From contig BFEA01000065.1 of NCBI GenBank assembly GCA_003427395.1, positions 1,438,130-1,476,239 of the forward strand: a stretch of DNA of 38,110 bases, in the 5' to 3' direction. The DNA comes from Chara braunii. Lineage: Eukaryota; Streptophyta; Charophyceae; Charales; Characeae. The notes beneath the pieces were generated by a model, which saw only the letters and a program-made list of their open reading frames with translations, made no database searches and was not told the DNA's origin. The position numbers and the translations under genes are program-made. Position 1 is the stretch's first letter, and every line of letters starts with the position of its first letter. This document shows positions 19,683-27,840 of this stretch, one piece after another.

Positions 19683-19975
19683 GTGATGTTGGACTGCAGT
19701 AAACCGTGCGGTAATGTTGTACTGCAGTAAACCGTGCGGTAATGCTGGACGGCAGTAAACTGTGGACTGTGTTCAGTGTTCCCACTCAATGCGGTAAGGT
19801 TGGACTATAGTAAACAGTGGACTGTGATGCGGTAAACTGTGGACTGTGTTCAACGTTCCCACTCAATGCGGTAATGCTGGACTATAGTAAACTGCAGTAT
19901 AGTAAACAGTGGACTGTGATGCGGTAGACTGTGGACTGTGTTTGGTAGATGCTGGATTGCGGTAACGCCGTACTG
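19683..19975 (+). repeat. 28-bp minisatellite and derivatives
   Basis: CTGCAGTAAACCGTGCGGTA occurs at 19694 and 19722, with a related unit at 19750, 28 bp apart. It then degrades into a longer unit with GTGGACTGTGTTCA and CCCACTCAATGCGGTAA. Confidence 0.85.
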
Positions 19976-20059
19976 TAGATTATTTGGTCGGACTACGCTC
20001 ATGCTCGAAACGGTAATAATCGGATATTGCTGTTAAGACGCGCACGCAAGCTTGTTATA

Positions 20060-20605
20060 TTTAAGTGTGCGCCAGTGCGCGCCCAGACCATATATTGTTA
20101 TTTAAGTGCGCGCCCATGCGCGCCCAGACCAGATATTGTTATTTAAGTGCGCGCCCATGCGCGCCCAGACCAGATATTGTCATTTAAGTGCGCGCCCACG
20201 TGCGCACAGACCAGATATCCATTTTGAGTGCGCTCCCGTGCGCGCTCGTGCTCGATATTGCGCGCCCAAGCTTGGCATTGCTATTAGGTGTGCGCCCATG
20301 CGCGCCCAAGTTTGGAATTGCTGTTAGAGTACGCGGCCATGTGTGCCCAAGCTTAGCACTACTGTTAGAGTGCGCGCCCATGCGCTCCCAAGCTTAACAT
20401 CGCAGTTTGAGTATGCACGCATGCACGCCCAGACTGGATACTGTTATTTGACTGCGCGCCCATGTGTGCATGCGCTGGATATTGCTATTTAAGTGAGCAC
20501 CAGTGCGCGCCTAAGCCTGAAACTGTTATTAGAGTGCGCGCCCATGCGTGCCCAGGCTGGATATTGTCATTTGAGTGCGCGCTCACACCTGCCCGAGCCT
20601 AGGAT
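20060..20605 (+). repeat. 41-bp satellite, second array
   Basis: GTGCGCGCCCATGCGCGCCC starts at 20106 and 20147 and recurs about 13 times in all, followed by AGACCAGATATTG or AAGCTTGGCATTG and a TATTTAA/TTAGA tail. Same period and same palindromic core as the array at 18640-19100, but unrelated tail sequence. Small frames over it are artefacts. Confidence 0.9.
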
Positions 20606-20814
20606 TGCTATGATGATCTAAATGGGATGATTTGCCTTCACGCACCCGTCCATTTATGTCCTTGCTGATCAGCACCACCCCATACACGTGATACTTTCCC
20701 ATACGGGGAGCATTTGCATTTCAGCCCCTGCACAGACGACTTAGCTCAGTCCAGCCCCAGTACTTTCAACATTTACGACTGGTCCCTGTGCATGAGATGT
20801 TTTGTTGATCAGTT
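20606..20814. other. Spacer, nothing recognised
   Basis: Unique sequence between two arrays without open frames of note. Confidence 0.5.
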
Positions 20815-21140
20815 GTTGTTCAGCCGGGTCCCTTCAGGCGGGCCTATTTGAGATTGTTGCTATTCAGTCGGGCCCCTTCAGGCGGGCCTATTTGAGATTG
20901 TTGCTGTTCAGCCGGGCCCCTTCATGCGGGCTTACTTGAGATTGTTGTTGTTCAGCCGGGCCCCTTCAGGCGGGCCTACTTGAGATTGTTGTTGATCAGC
21001 CGGGCCCCTTCAGGTGGGCCCATTCCCTGAGACTGTTGCAGTTCAGTCATGCCCCTTCAGGCAGGCTCATTTCTCGAGATCGTTGTTGTTTTAGCCGGAC
21101 CCCTTCAGGCGGGCCCAGTCCTTGAGGTTGTTTGTTCGGC
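20815..21140 (+). repeat. 44-bp minisatellite
   Basis: CAG(C/T)CGGGCCCCTTCAGGCG words start at 20821, 20865, 20909, 20953 and 20997 (44 bp apart), then at 21044 and about 21092 with small indels. Each unit has GGGCCCC and GGCGGGCC and a TTGAGATTGTTG tail. It lies directly upstream of the coding-like frame. Confidence 0.92.
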
Positions 21141-21274
21141 CGAGCCCACTCGGGCAGACACTTACATTGAGTTGCTGACTACCATCCGACCAGGTCTTGG
21201 AGGGAGCATCAACACTAGTGAGAGTGCGCCTTCTGTCCAAGCTGGCCCGTCATCGTGAGACTGCCCCTACGTGA

Positions 21275-21742
21275 GGTAGACTGGTTGAGAGGTTCTGCTA
21301 CAGACATGTGGGACATCAGAGTTTTGTTATCAGGGCCAATGAGTCCCCAACTTCCAAACACACACTGGTGATTACCTATTCGGTTCAGGGGGCAGAGAAG
21401 GGGGTGAAGGGCACCACATATGACGTGATTGTCAATTACATATTTCGCAGGGAGAACTATTGGAGGGATAATTGGCTACATGTGGTGTTTCCTCGCGTAC
21501 CTTCAGCACCTGGGGGTGTACTCTTCGACTTTGATGGGTGTAACACCAAACCCCTCAGTGAGTCTCGCAGCAAGGAGAAGAGGCGGAACGACAACCGGAT
21601 TAGGAGGGAGATAGCCAGATCCGGAGTCCCGATCACTACATGCGTACAGAGATTTGTGACGGATGAGTCCGACCTGGAGCCCTGCTGCATGAGTGACATT
21701 GATCTCGGTGACTACTTCGATTGGGACACACACAGGGACTGA
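21275..21742 (+). CDS. Unrecognised coding-like frame, upstream part
   Basis: An open stretch of 155 codons from after a TGA at 21272 to a TGA at 21740. No ATG lies in frame near its beginning (the first usable codon in the frame track is GTG 21308), so it may be an internal exon or a truncated gene. The peptide has globular composition: a beta-like N-terminal part (HTLVITYSVQG), an aromatic patch (ENYWRDNWLHVVFP), a basic stretch (SRSKEKRRNDNRIRREIARS) and an acidic tail (DIDLGDYFDWD). I do not recognise a family. It continues in the same frame, past two TGA codons, into the frame that ends at 22231. It lies inside the 5667-bp insert, so it may be that element's own gene. Pseudogene, gene with an intron, and chance are all possible; the composition makes chance the least likely. 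Confidence 0.45.
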   Translation, partial: GRLVERFCYRHVGHQSFVIRANESPTSKHTLVITYSVQGAEKGVKGTTYDVIVNYIFRRENYWRDNWLHVVFPRVPSAPGGVLFDFDGCNTKPLSESRSKEKRRNDNRIRREIARSGVPITTCVQRFVTDESDLEPCCMSDIDLGDYFDWDTHRD

Positions 21743-21805
21743 TTCTGTGGACAGTTGCAGGAGCGCTGGAGACCGGTGAGTGGAGACGGCGGAGAGCAAC
21801 ATTGA

Positions 21806-22231
21806 GGAGGATTGCATATCTTCTTGCACGGTATCTGTTCGAGTGCGACTGATTTCTACATGTCAGACGACCCTAGGACCGACGTGGTTATTGGTCCCCC
21901 AAGAAGGGATGGTTCAGTCCCATATCTCGGAGATGGTTACAGTCATTTGGTCGGGGCTGACTTTGCTATGCAGGCTTTTTGGAAGCCCCTTTACGGAGAT
22001 CGTTTCCTCGAGGTTTCCTACTTCTATGCTGATAGGAGAGGACGAATTGAGATACTGATTGGAGCTACGGGCGAAATCACCCTCGCAGAGGAGCTTTATC
22101 TCAGGAGCGTTGCAAACAAGGAGATGGTGAGATGCATGACCTATATCTGCAAGATTGATCCAGCAAAGCCTCTTGATATCAGCTATGTGGTTTCAGAGTT
22201 GATAATGTATCACGACATTATTATTTATTAG
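21806..22231 (+). CDS. Unrecognised coding-like frame, downstream part
   Basis: Open from just after a TGA at 21803-21805 to TAG at 22229-22231, about 141 codons. No ATG starts it; the track's start is TTG at 21812. The peptide looks like a real globular domain: GPPRRDGSVPYLGDGYSHLV, FAMQAFWKPLYGDRFLEVSY, then RRGRIEILIGATGEITLAEE and a C-terminal hydrophobic strand (LDISYVVSELIMYHDIIIY). I see no catalytic motif I can name. It is in the same phase as the upstream part. A GT-AG intron at 21708-21809 (102 bp, phase 1 on both sides) would join them and remove both TGA codons, although its acceptor lacks a pyrimidine tract. Confidence 0.45.
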   Translation, partial: GGLHIFLHGICSSATDFYMSDDPRTDVVIGPPRRDGSVPYLGDGYSHLVGADFAMQAFWKPLYGDRFLEVSYFYADRRGRIEILIGATGEITLAEELYLRSVANKEMVRCMTYICKIDPAKPLDISYVVSELIMYHDIIIY

Positions 22232-22699
22232 TGACTTCAGCCCTCCAATGGCTGCTCCCTGCACACACTGTGTACTACTCTTCAATCTTGTATCTCTGGT
22301 CATGCTCTTGCAGAGTCTGGTTTCTGGTCTTCTCATTTTGTCAGTGTCAATTGCTCTATGATGTATGTATGTTATTTTCCTCCTTATAATACACAGGTTA
22401 CACTCAAGGCAGCTTGAAGGACTCCTGGATGATAGGGACTCCGGTGACCTAGAATCTAACCTTTATACGGGGTCAGGTGCAGGCGATAAACCCAAACGGC
22501 TCACTCTAAGCCGTGTCGCCGCTGGCAGGAGGGATAACCCTGACTACTCGGCTGTATGACTAAGTGTGACTGCCTCTGAATACACCTTTATTCTATACCT
22601 ATCGAAATCTTGCGTGATAGCCTGCCAGTCCACCAACCCACTGAGCTCGGTCCGGGGAAGGACATTTAACCGGAGCCCTGAAGCAGTGGGGGCGCGACA
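22232..22699. other. Right end of the 5667-bp insert, non-coding
   Basis: Follows the coding-like frame. It carries AACGGCTCACTCTAAGCCGT, an imperfect stem, and ends GGGGGCGCGACA at the boundary with unit U. By position it would be a 3' untranslated or terminal region. Confidence 0.5.
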
Positions 22700-23236
22700 C
22701 CGATACTTACCCGTAGCCGTGACACTGAGAGTTGTGACAGGGAAAACACTCAAGCGGCCGGGGAAAGGAAGCCCGCGGTACTTAGAGTAGCGGAAACATG
22801 TATGTAGCAGGTCGGTCGGTACCACGCTAAGGTAGATCTGCCGGGTATCCGAGGCCGAGCAGAAGAAGATAAAAGTTAGCATTTTTAGAGGGTTAGTACC
22901 GATGCGTAGACAGGTACCCGTCCATGCCTCAGTGTGTGTTGTAAATCTACCCGACGCACCATTAGCTCAATCAACCCCTCAACCTTTCTGATCGAAGGGT
23001 ATTACTACTGATGTTAACCATCACAGTGTGCGTCATAACAATGTGCGCTTATACCTTTTGAAATTTTCTCACCGATTTGTCCCCGGCTTCAATGGCCGAG
23101 GAAATTGTTTCAAGTGTCACGTCAGAGTGCACATACCTTGTTTCTTTTACACCGGCTCCGTCAAGGTGACTGACATCGTCACGGTGTCGAATGCAAAAAC
23201 ATGGCCAAATACCCTTGTAAGGGTATTTGGTCCGAC
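22700..23236 (+). repeat. Dispersed repeat unit U, inverted copy, right piece
   Basis: Reverse-complement match to 2068-2604 over an equal length of 537 bp. Shared landmarks are TACTTACCCGTAG, GGGAAAACACTCAAGCGG, GGTACCCGTCCATGCCTCAG and the 26-bp palindrome at its far edge. Confidence 0.9.
23205..23230. repeat. 26-bp palindrome, second copy
   Basis: Same palindrome as 2074-2099; the centre is GT instead of AC on the plus strand, as expected for an inverted copy with no change. Confidence 0.85.
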
Positions 23237-23334
23237 AACGCCCAATGGACGTGGGACACATCGGGGAAAGGCACCCAGGCCCACGTGGGACTAAGGAAAA
23301 ATAATGCCATCCGGGGCGAAATGCGTCAGGGACC

Positions 23335-23455
23335 ACCCGCGGAACTAAGTGCCGGGGACCGCCGGTGGGACTAAGTGTCAGGGACCACCGATGGGACTAA
23401 GTGTCGGGGACCGCCGGTGGGACTAAGTGTCGGGGACCGCCGCCGGGACAGATGG
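23335..23455 (+). repeat. 26-bp minisatellite
   Basis: GGGACTAAGTGTCGGGGACC followed by GCCGGT recurs four to five times. Related single words (GGGACCACCAAGG, GGGGACCAAGTGGG) reappear near 24930-25010, in the second copy of the larger repeat that follows. Confidence 0.9.
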
Positions 23456-24033
23456 CGGGGATATGTGAAAGTCCCAAGAAGAAACGGCGGCACCACATGA
23501 GGGAAAAAAATAAAGGCGAAGTAACAGTCAAGATCGAGATCTTGACGACCAAGAATATTAGCGTCACTAGTGCAACCACTAGCAGTAGCAAACGGGAAGG
23601 CTGAAAAGAAAAGAAAAAGTAAAGAAACTTGAGGTGGGAGGCATGGGAGCAATCCGACAAATCTCGGATCAGCCTCCCTCAAGAAAATGAAGTCAAAAGA
23701 GACCCCACGTGAAAAATAGCCCCCAGGAGAAAATCGGAATAGGAGGGGCGACTATGGCAGAAAAATAGAAGTAAATGGAAGTTCCCATGGACATGAGAAG
23801 ACCATTATTGCAGTCCGAGATATAACGGACTGCACCTTGGGCATAGGAAGGGCCAAAACTAAGAGGAAAGGGCTAGAAAAGGGCCTTAACGACCACTTGA
23901 CAGTTGGCATGCTAGAAAAAAGAGAAAATAAAAGAAAATGTGGGAGAATAAAACAACAAGAGTAAGAGGGAGTAAGTGAGTTGGCCGTCAGTAGGATTGT
24001 CATAAGTAGGGACTGGCAGGTCCCTACTGTCCA
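23449..24033 (+). repeat. Diverged direct repeat X, copy 1
   Basis: Shares, in order, with 25093-25670: TGGCGGGGAT, GTCCCAAG, AATATTAGCGTCACTAG, an AATCCGA/TCGGAT hairpin, GAGATATA followed by CGG, and GGGACTGGCAGGTCCC. The offset of landmarks is about 1620-1645 bp. Non-coding and A/G-rich. Confidence 0.75.
23810..23833. repeat. Short hairpin GCAGTCCG/CGGACTGC
   Basis: An 8-bp perfect stem around AGATATAA. The same stem with loop GGAAATAA is at 24761-24784. Confidence 0.8.
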
Positions 24034-24110
24034 AAAAAGGAGAAAAAGAAAAGAAAAAAAAAAGAAAAAAAAAAAGAAAAGAAAAAAAGACCTTAACGGT
24101 AAAAAACGGT
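24034..24110. repeat. A-rich purine tract
   Basis: AAAAAG/AAAGAAAA runs. The opposite strand gives a Phe-rich artefact frame. Confidence 0.85.
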
Positions 24111-24155
24111 CACTTGGGGAGATACGTCCGTGACCAGATTCATTCTGGAATATGG

Positions 24156-24228
24156 CGGTTGTAATGGGCTTTGATTTTCTTTGATTTTTGCAGAGGAAAT
24201 CAAAGAAAATCAAAGCCCCATGCAACCG
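24156..24228. repeat. 73-bp hairpin with 32-bp arms
   Basis: Arms 24156-24187 and 24197-24228 around a 9-base loop TTGCAGAGG. GGGCTTTGATTTTCTTTGAT pairs with ATCAAAGAAAATCAAAGCCC without mismatch, and the outer CGGTTG pairs with CAACCG with a few mismatches between. A short terminal-inverted-repeat element or a small-RNA precursor would look like this; nothing distinguishes the two. Confidence 0.85.
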
Positions 24229-24544
24229 AAAAATAACGGATTATATGGGGGAGGAGAAATATATGTTTTTGGCTACGTTACCAATGGTTCGGGGGCCGGT
24301 CGTCTCCCCCGGACATCTCCCCCATACGTCCGGTACCCCCGTCGTCCGAAAAAAAAATTAAAAAAATTCGTAAAAGAAATATATATATATATATATTTTC
24401 GGTTTTCGATTTTTAACTCATGATTGACTGCAAATTTGAACATGACTCCAGAGCAAAAGTTGCTTGTATTGTTATTTTACATAACATATATTTTTTTCAC
24501 ATATTTCTGAGATTTTTTTTTATTTTTTATTTTTTTTTGCGCTA

Positions 24545-24620
24545 GGTCGGACAACCCTTGTCCGATCGGACATCCGACCAGACGTCCGGTCGGACATCCC
24601 GGACGGTCAGGGGGGTCTCG
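24545..24620. repeat. Clustered GTCGGAC/GTCCG dyads
   Basis: CGGACAA-CCC-TTGTCCG (24550-24566) is a perfect stem-loop, followed by several interlocking TCGGACATCC and GACGTCCGG words. Related GTCCG words occur at 24310-24350. Confidence 0.7.
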
Positions 24621-24760
24621 AACGTCCGATCCAACAACCTAGGTTTTTGGTGCATTTTGAGTCAATATTGAGCCCGGATGCACTTAGAAATTTAACGCTT
24701 TATTTTCTTTTAGCATGGGGCAAGTTGTGGTGATGTGGGACTAGAAAAATGTTCATGACT

Positions 24761-24784
24761 GCAGTCCGGGAAATAACGGACTGC
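24761..24784. repeat. Short hairpin GCAGTCCG/CGGACTGC, second
   Basis: Perfect 8-bp stem, loop GGAAATAA. Confidence 0.8.
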
Positions 24785-25092
24785 ATGGGGATGCCTAGGC
24801 TAAGGGAAAATGAGAGCCACGACGAGCCCAAAATGCTAGAAAAGGAGCAATTTCGGCATGGGGAACGATAAACGGAAACTGTGAGATTTCATCTCACGGC
24901 CTAGAAAAATCGGCACGCATGTAGAGACGATGGGACCACCAAGGGCAAGAGGGCCCCAAAAATAAAAATGGGACACCGTCCGGAATGTTGTCGGGGACCA
25001 AGTGGGTCTAAATAATAAAAGTCGAAAAACGGGACATGCACCGGCAGGACCTCCGGCGAGACAAAAAAATGGGACTAGTATGGAGGAAAGTG

Positions 25093-25670
25093 GCGGGGAT
25101 TTGGGATGTCCCAAGGGAACCATGAGCAAGCACAAACGGCACCGTCGAAATCAAGGATTTAGACGGTAGGAAATATTAGCACCACTAGCGCAAGCACTAG
25201 TGGAGGCAAGTAAGAGAGTCATGGGGAGAAAAGGAAAATAAAATAATGGTGTTGGGAGGGTTGCCCAGCAGTCCGAAATATCTCGGACTAACTAGGCATG
25301 AGAAAATAGAGTCTCAAGAGGCTCAACATGAGAAAAAGGCTGTCCTTAGAAAATCGGAGCAAAGGGGGCTCAAAATTGGACAAACGGAGACAAAGTGGAA
25401 CCCTCTAGGAGCATGGAGGTGTCATTGTTGAAATACGAGATATAGCGGTTAAGTACTAGCTATGAACCTGGCCTTGAATGAGGCCCTACGGCCTAGAAAG
25501 AGGGTGCACAACAGTTTCACACTTGTCACAACTGAAATAAAGGAAAAAGAAAGAAACATGAGAGAAAAATGAGAGAAAATGAGACAAAAAGGAAGAAAAG
25601 AGTGGAGGAGAGTGTGCGCCGGCCTATTGGGACCTGCACAGTAGGGACTGGCAGGTCCCAACTGTGACCT
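25093..25670 (+). repeat. Diverged direct repeat X, copy 2
   Basis: Second copy of 23449-24033. Its AGTCCGA/TCGGACT hairpin (25270-25289) is the equivalent of AATCCGA/TCGGATC at 23652-23669, with one base pair exchanged (A-T to G-C). Its equivalent of the 23810 hairpin has lost pairing. Confidence 0.75.
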
Positions 25671-26888
25671 CAGCCCTCCTGGAATGAGGGAGGGCAATCC
25701 GGATTGCAGAGATATGGTCTTTGGGACCATATCTCAATAAAATATGAATTGAAAAGAAGAAAATGAGAGAAAATGCAAAAGAGAAATGACTGGTTTTCTT
25801 TTGGACCATGGATCTGAGATCAGATCTCATGGTCGAGATGAACTAGCCGTTTTTTGTGGGCCAGCTCAAAAGGGCTAGCTCCGGAATGAGGTGGCAGCCC
25901 AAAATGGAAAGAAACAAAAGAGGAAAAATGACAAAATTGTGCATTTGGCCCAAAAAGAGAGTCAGATGCACAAAAAATTGAAAAAGTGGACTTAGGGGCT
26001 CAAAATTGAAGTAAGGGCTACTTGGGGCTGGCAAGGAATATTGTTGGCCTTGGATCTCAGCCAGATCTAAGGCTGAAAATGTGCCGCTGCATGAAAAAAA
26101 AAATATCGGCCTACCAAAATTGGGGTACAAACTGAAAAAATCGAGGAAAAGACCTACTAGGCCTTTTTCTCTCAAGTAAAATTGCCCCTTGGGATTAGGA
26201 CCCAAGGGGGGCAGCATTTGTGAGGTGAAAAGGAGGCCAGAGTAGGCCAAGAGGCAATCCGAGTTGGTACCAACCACTCGGACTGCATGTATTTGGCCAA
26301 AAAGAGGCCCGGGTGTCTCCAGAAAGCCTAGTTGTGGAATTTTGCCTTGGGGGTACCTCGGTTCACCTCAAGGCACATGGGGAGGCTCATGGGCTGGCCG
26401 GACTGCTGGTTTCAGCCTACATAAGCTGGGAATTCATTCCGCCACTTTCACAATTGCATGAGGAGAGCCCATGCTGCCCAAGTGAGTTCATAAGAGTACT
26501 CTTTCACTTGGAGAGATGAGAGGGGAATCCATGTTAGTTTAGGAGTTTTGTGGTGGCCATGAGCTAGGGAGAGGAACTCTAGAGACTAGTAGTAGTAAGG
26601 CTGACCCTAGGGAGGTGATCCGTCATAGCCCCCTGGGTGTGAGGGAGAGAGAGAGGCTAGAGGGAGTCTCATTAGCCCTACTAGAGGGAAGGACTCCATA
26701 GTCATGGTGAGGGGAGCTTGAGGCAACTTGGGAAGAGGTGAGAGAGTAAGGAGAGAGGCTTGAAGAAGGAGGGAGTCATAGCCAAGGACGAGTTGTGCAA
26801 GGAGGAGGAAGCCTCATCAAGATTAAGACTCCATCTCCAAGACATTAACAAGATGAGTGGAAGGAAGATGATGCATTTTTTTATATTT
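25671..26888. other. A/G-rich non-coding stretch with palindromes
   Basis: Perfect palindrome GCAATCC-GGATTGC (25694-25707) is followed one base later by an 11-bp stem GAGATATGGTC/GACCATATCTC (25709-25735). Another stem lies at 25804-25834 (GACCATG, GATCTGA-GA-TCAGATC) and GTTGGTACCAAC at 26263-26274. Frames of 65-144 codons are present on both strands without recognisable domains. Confidence 0.55.
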
Positions 26889-27005
26889 TTTTTTTCTTCT
26901 TCTTCCTCTTCTTCTCCTTACCCTCCTTCTTCTTTTTCTTCCTCTTTTTCTCCTTATTCTCCATCTACTTCTTCTTCTCCTTCTTCTTCTTCATTTTCTT
27001 CTTCT
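26889..27005. repeat. CTT/CCT polypyrimidine tract
   Basis: TTCTTCTTCC runs that lead into the satellite domain. The Ser/Pro-rich frame 26760-27053 is an artefact. Confidence 0.9.
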
Positions 27006-27010
27006 TATTG

Positions 27011-27708
27011 GGCTACTCAAACTCTTGTTTTTCACTCACACACTAGTAGGTAGGGCTCCGGTTCTTTTATGGATGATCTCTTACTGGACATTTGTGATTT
27101 GGGCTACTCAAACTCTTGTTTTTCTCCCACGCACTAGTAGGTAAAGCTCCGATTCTTCTATGGATGATCTCATGTTGGATACTTGTGATTAGGGCTACGC
27201 AAACTCTTGTTTCTCACACACACACTAGTAGGTAGAGCTCCGATTCCTCTATGGATGATCTCATGTTGGATACTTGTGATTTGGGCTGCTCAAAACTCTT
27301 GTTTTTCACTCACAAACTACTAGGTAGTTCTCCGATTCTTCTATGGATGATCTCATGTTGGTTCCTTATGATTTGGGCTACTCAAACTCTTGTTCTTCAC
27401 TCACATGCTAGTAGGAGATCCTTCGATTCTTCTATGGATGATCTCTTGCTCAAATTTTGTGAGATAGCCTAGTGCAACTCTTGTTTTTTATTCACACACT
27501 AGTAGGTAGTGCTCTGATTCCTCTATGGATGATCTCATGTTGGATACTTGTGATTTGGGTTACTCAAACTCTTGTTTTTCACTCACACACTAGTAGGCAG
27601 TGCTCCGATTCTTCTATGGATGATCTCATGTTGGTTACTTGTGATTTGGGCTACTTAAACTCTTCTTCTTCACTCAAATAATAGTAGGAGATCCTCTGAT
27701 TCTTCCAT
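27011..27708 (+). repeat. 91-bp satellite A, left block
   Basis: GGCTACTCAAACTCTTG starts at 27011 and 27102 and recurs every 91 bp or so, about seven to eight units. Each unit holds TCACTCACACACTAGTAGGT, GCTCCGATTCTTCTATGGAT and GATACTTGTGATTT. A variant unit with AGGAGATCCT and GAGATAGCCTAGTGCAA lies at about 27410-27490. The block is cut at 27708 by the inserted transposon and resumes at 32967. Confidence 0.95.
27701..27708 (+). repeat. Target-site duplication TCTTCCAT, left
   Basis: Identical to 32967-32974. Removing the insert and one copy restores a normal variant unit of satellite A. Confidence 0.9.
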
Positions 27709-27840
27709 GACAAAAGGTTGACGACACCTCTTTTTTTCACTATGCTAGGAGTACTCGGTTGGCAGTCCTGGTTTCTATCACTTCAGACCAATGCTTTCAC
27801 TAGCGTTCTTGAAAAGTTTCAAGATTTACGTTGTTGGTGT

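Larger units (their letters stand above)
17033..22699. mobile_element. 5667-bp insertion splitting repeat unit U
   Basis: The intact unit (2068-2722) is 655 bp. The split copy has pieces of 122 and 537 bp, which sum to 659, or 655 plus a 4-bp duplication. The duplicated word is CCGG on the left (17029-17032) and CCGA on the right (22700-22703). The insert begins TGTCGGAAGACG and ends GGGGGCGCGACA, so both ends read TGTCG inward. No LTR pair, primer-binding site or long terminal inverted repeat is visible. TGT...ACA ends with 4-bp duplications occur in LTR retrotransposons and in Ginger DNA transposons (which carry a gypsy-like integrase and are reported with CCGT-like targets). The interior is mostly tandem repeats plus an unrecognised coding-like stretch at 21275-22231. 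Confidence 0.7.

Noticed and set aside
2068-23236. The whole 21 kb as one giant transposon with unit U as its terminal inverted repeats
   Set aside because: No target duplication at the outer edges (2067 and 23237), and the right copy of U is itself interrupted. Two opposed dispersed copies explain the data more simply.
22700-23236. Unit U as an LTR
   Set aside because: Ends are not TG/CA, no primer-binding site follows, and the two copies are in opposite orientation.
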